Shown here: in pieces, positions 63,761-64,000 of the stretch
Layout of the letters: each line of letters opens with the position of its first letter
Position numbering within the stretch: position 1 is the first letter of the stretch
Notes under the pieces: model-generated
Told to the model about the DNA's origin: nothing
The model's database searches: none
The model's input: only the letters and a program-made list of their open reading frames with translations
Assembly (NCBI GenBank): GCA_037957365.1
Contig: JARHVA010000250.1
Span: 4,781,501-4,845,500 of the forward strand
DNA length: 64,000 nt
Direction of reading: 5' to 3'
Source: Torreya grandis
Taxonomy: Eukaryota > Streptophyta > Pinopsida > Cupressales > Taxaceae
Position numbers and translations under genes: made by a program

Positions 63761-64000
63761 ACTAATAATGAGCAATTCAACTTTGTATCAACACACATAG
63801 GTGTGTACACATTCAAAACCAAATAATAATTACATGAACCAAAATTTGAAGGTCCTTAATTGTGGACTCAACACTTTAAGGGAACTCATTTAAAGTAAGG
63901 TTCTAGAATAGGCATATCCCTAACAAACCCAAAAGGTAAGTAGTACTTGGCTACTTATAGGCTTGAGTTCCCAGACACCAATAACTAATATAAATATCAA

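Overview
The window looks like intergenic DNA from a large, repeat-rich plant nuclear genome. It is AT-rich and CpG-poor, with long dinucleotide tracts. I found no intact host gene, rRNA, tRNA or CRISPR array. Nearly every recognisable coding trace is a broken LTR-retrotransposon protein. Plant origin is inferred from tRNA-iMet-type primer sites (TGGTATCAGAGC-like), Ty1/copia and Ty3/gypsy proteins of plant type, and LTRs that open with TGTAATACCCC as in Tekay/Del elements. The species cannot be named from the sequence.

Layout. 1-404 (-): end of a Ty3/gypsy integrase cut by the window edge. 1061-3370 (+): decayed ORF of an unrecognised family, followed by a (GA)n tract. 4360-5715: a (CA)n-palindrome-(TG)n block and a dispersed repeat, here called R. 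8268-25060 (-): the main element, a ~16.8 kb Ty3/gypsy retrotransposon (probably TAT/Ogre-like, non-chromoviral) with two ~1.02 kb LTRs, PBS, PPT, TATA box and gag-PR-RT-RNaseH-IN remnants in order. 28390-38043 (+): a Tekay/Del-like element that has lost its coding region and has very unequal LTRs. 38328-42660 (-): a compact copia element with a perfect TTTAT target duplication and large internal deletions. 42661-48120: AT-rich DNA with a duplicated fragment. 48121-51496 (+): a second copia element keeping gag and protease remnants but no integrase or RT. 52440-54400 (+): gag-protease remnants of another gypsy element, then (CA)n. 55320-60330 (+): degenerate tandem repeats and a second, longer copy of the unrecognised ORF family. 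61384-64000 (+): a candidate primer site, then gag and protease of one more gypsy element running off the end.

The most unusual content is the noncoding architecture of the 16.8 kb element. Its 3' region carries eight copies of a hairpin whose loop is conserved (around CCCAAAGG) while the stem bases change in a compensating way, plus a second short hairpin family (CTCAC-AAAATG-GTGAG). Its 5' leader carries a 20-bp array in almost exact register for at least 15 units. Next in interest are a set of ACCGACGTCGGT-type palindromes in the copia LTRs and interior, a long (CA)n/(TG)n inverted repeat closed by a perfect 16-bp palindrome, and the two related copies of the unrecognised ORF.

All assignments were made by eye from translated motifs and visible repeats. 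No alignment or database search was run, so boundaries of decayed coding regions are approximate.
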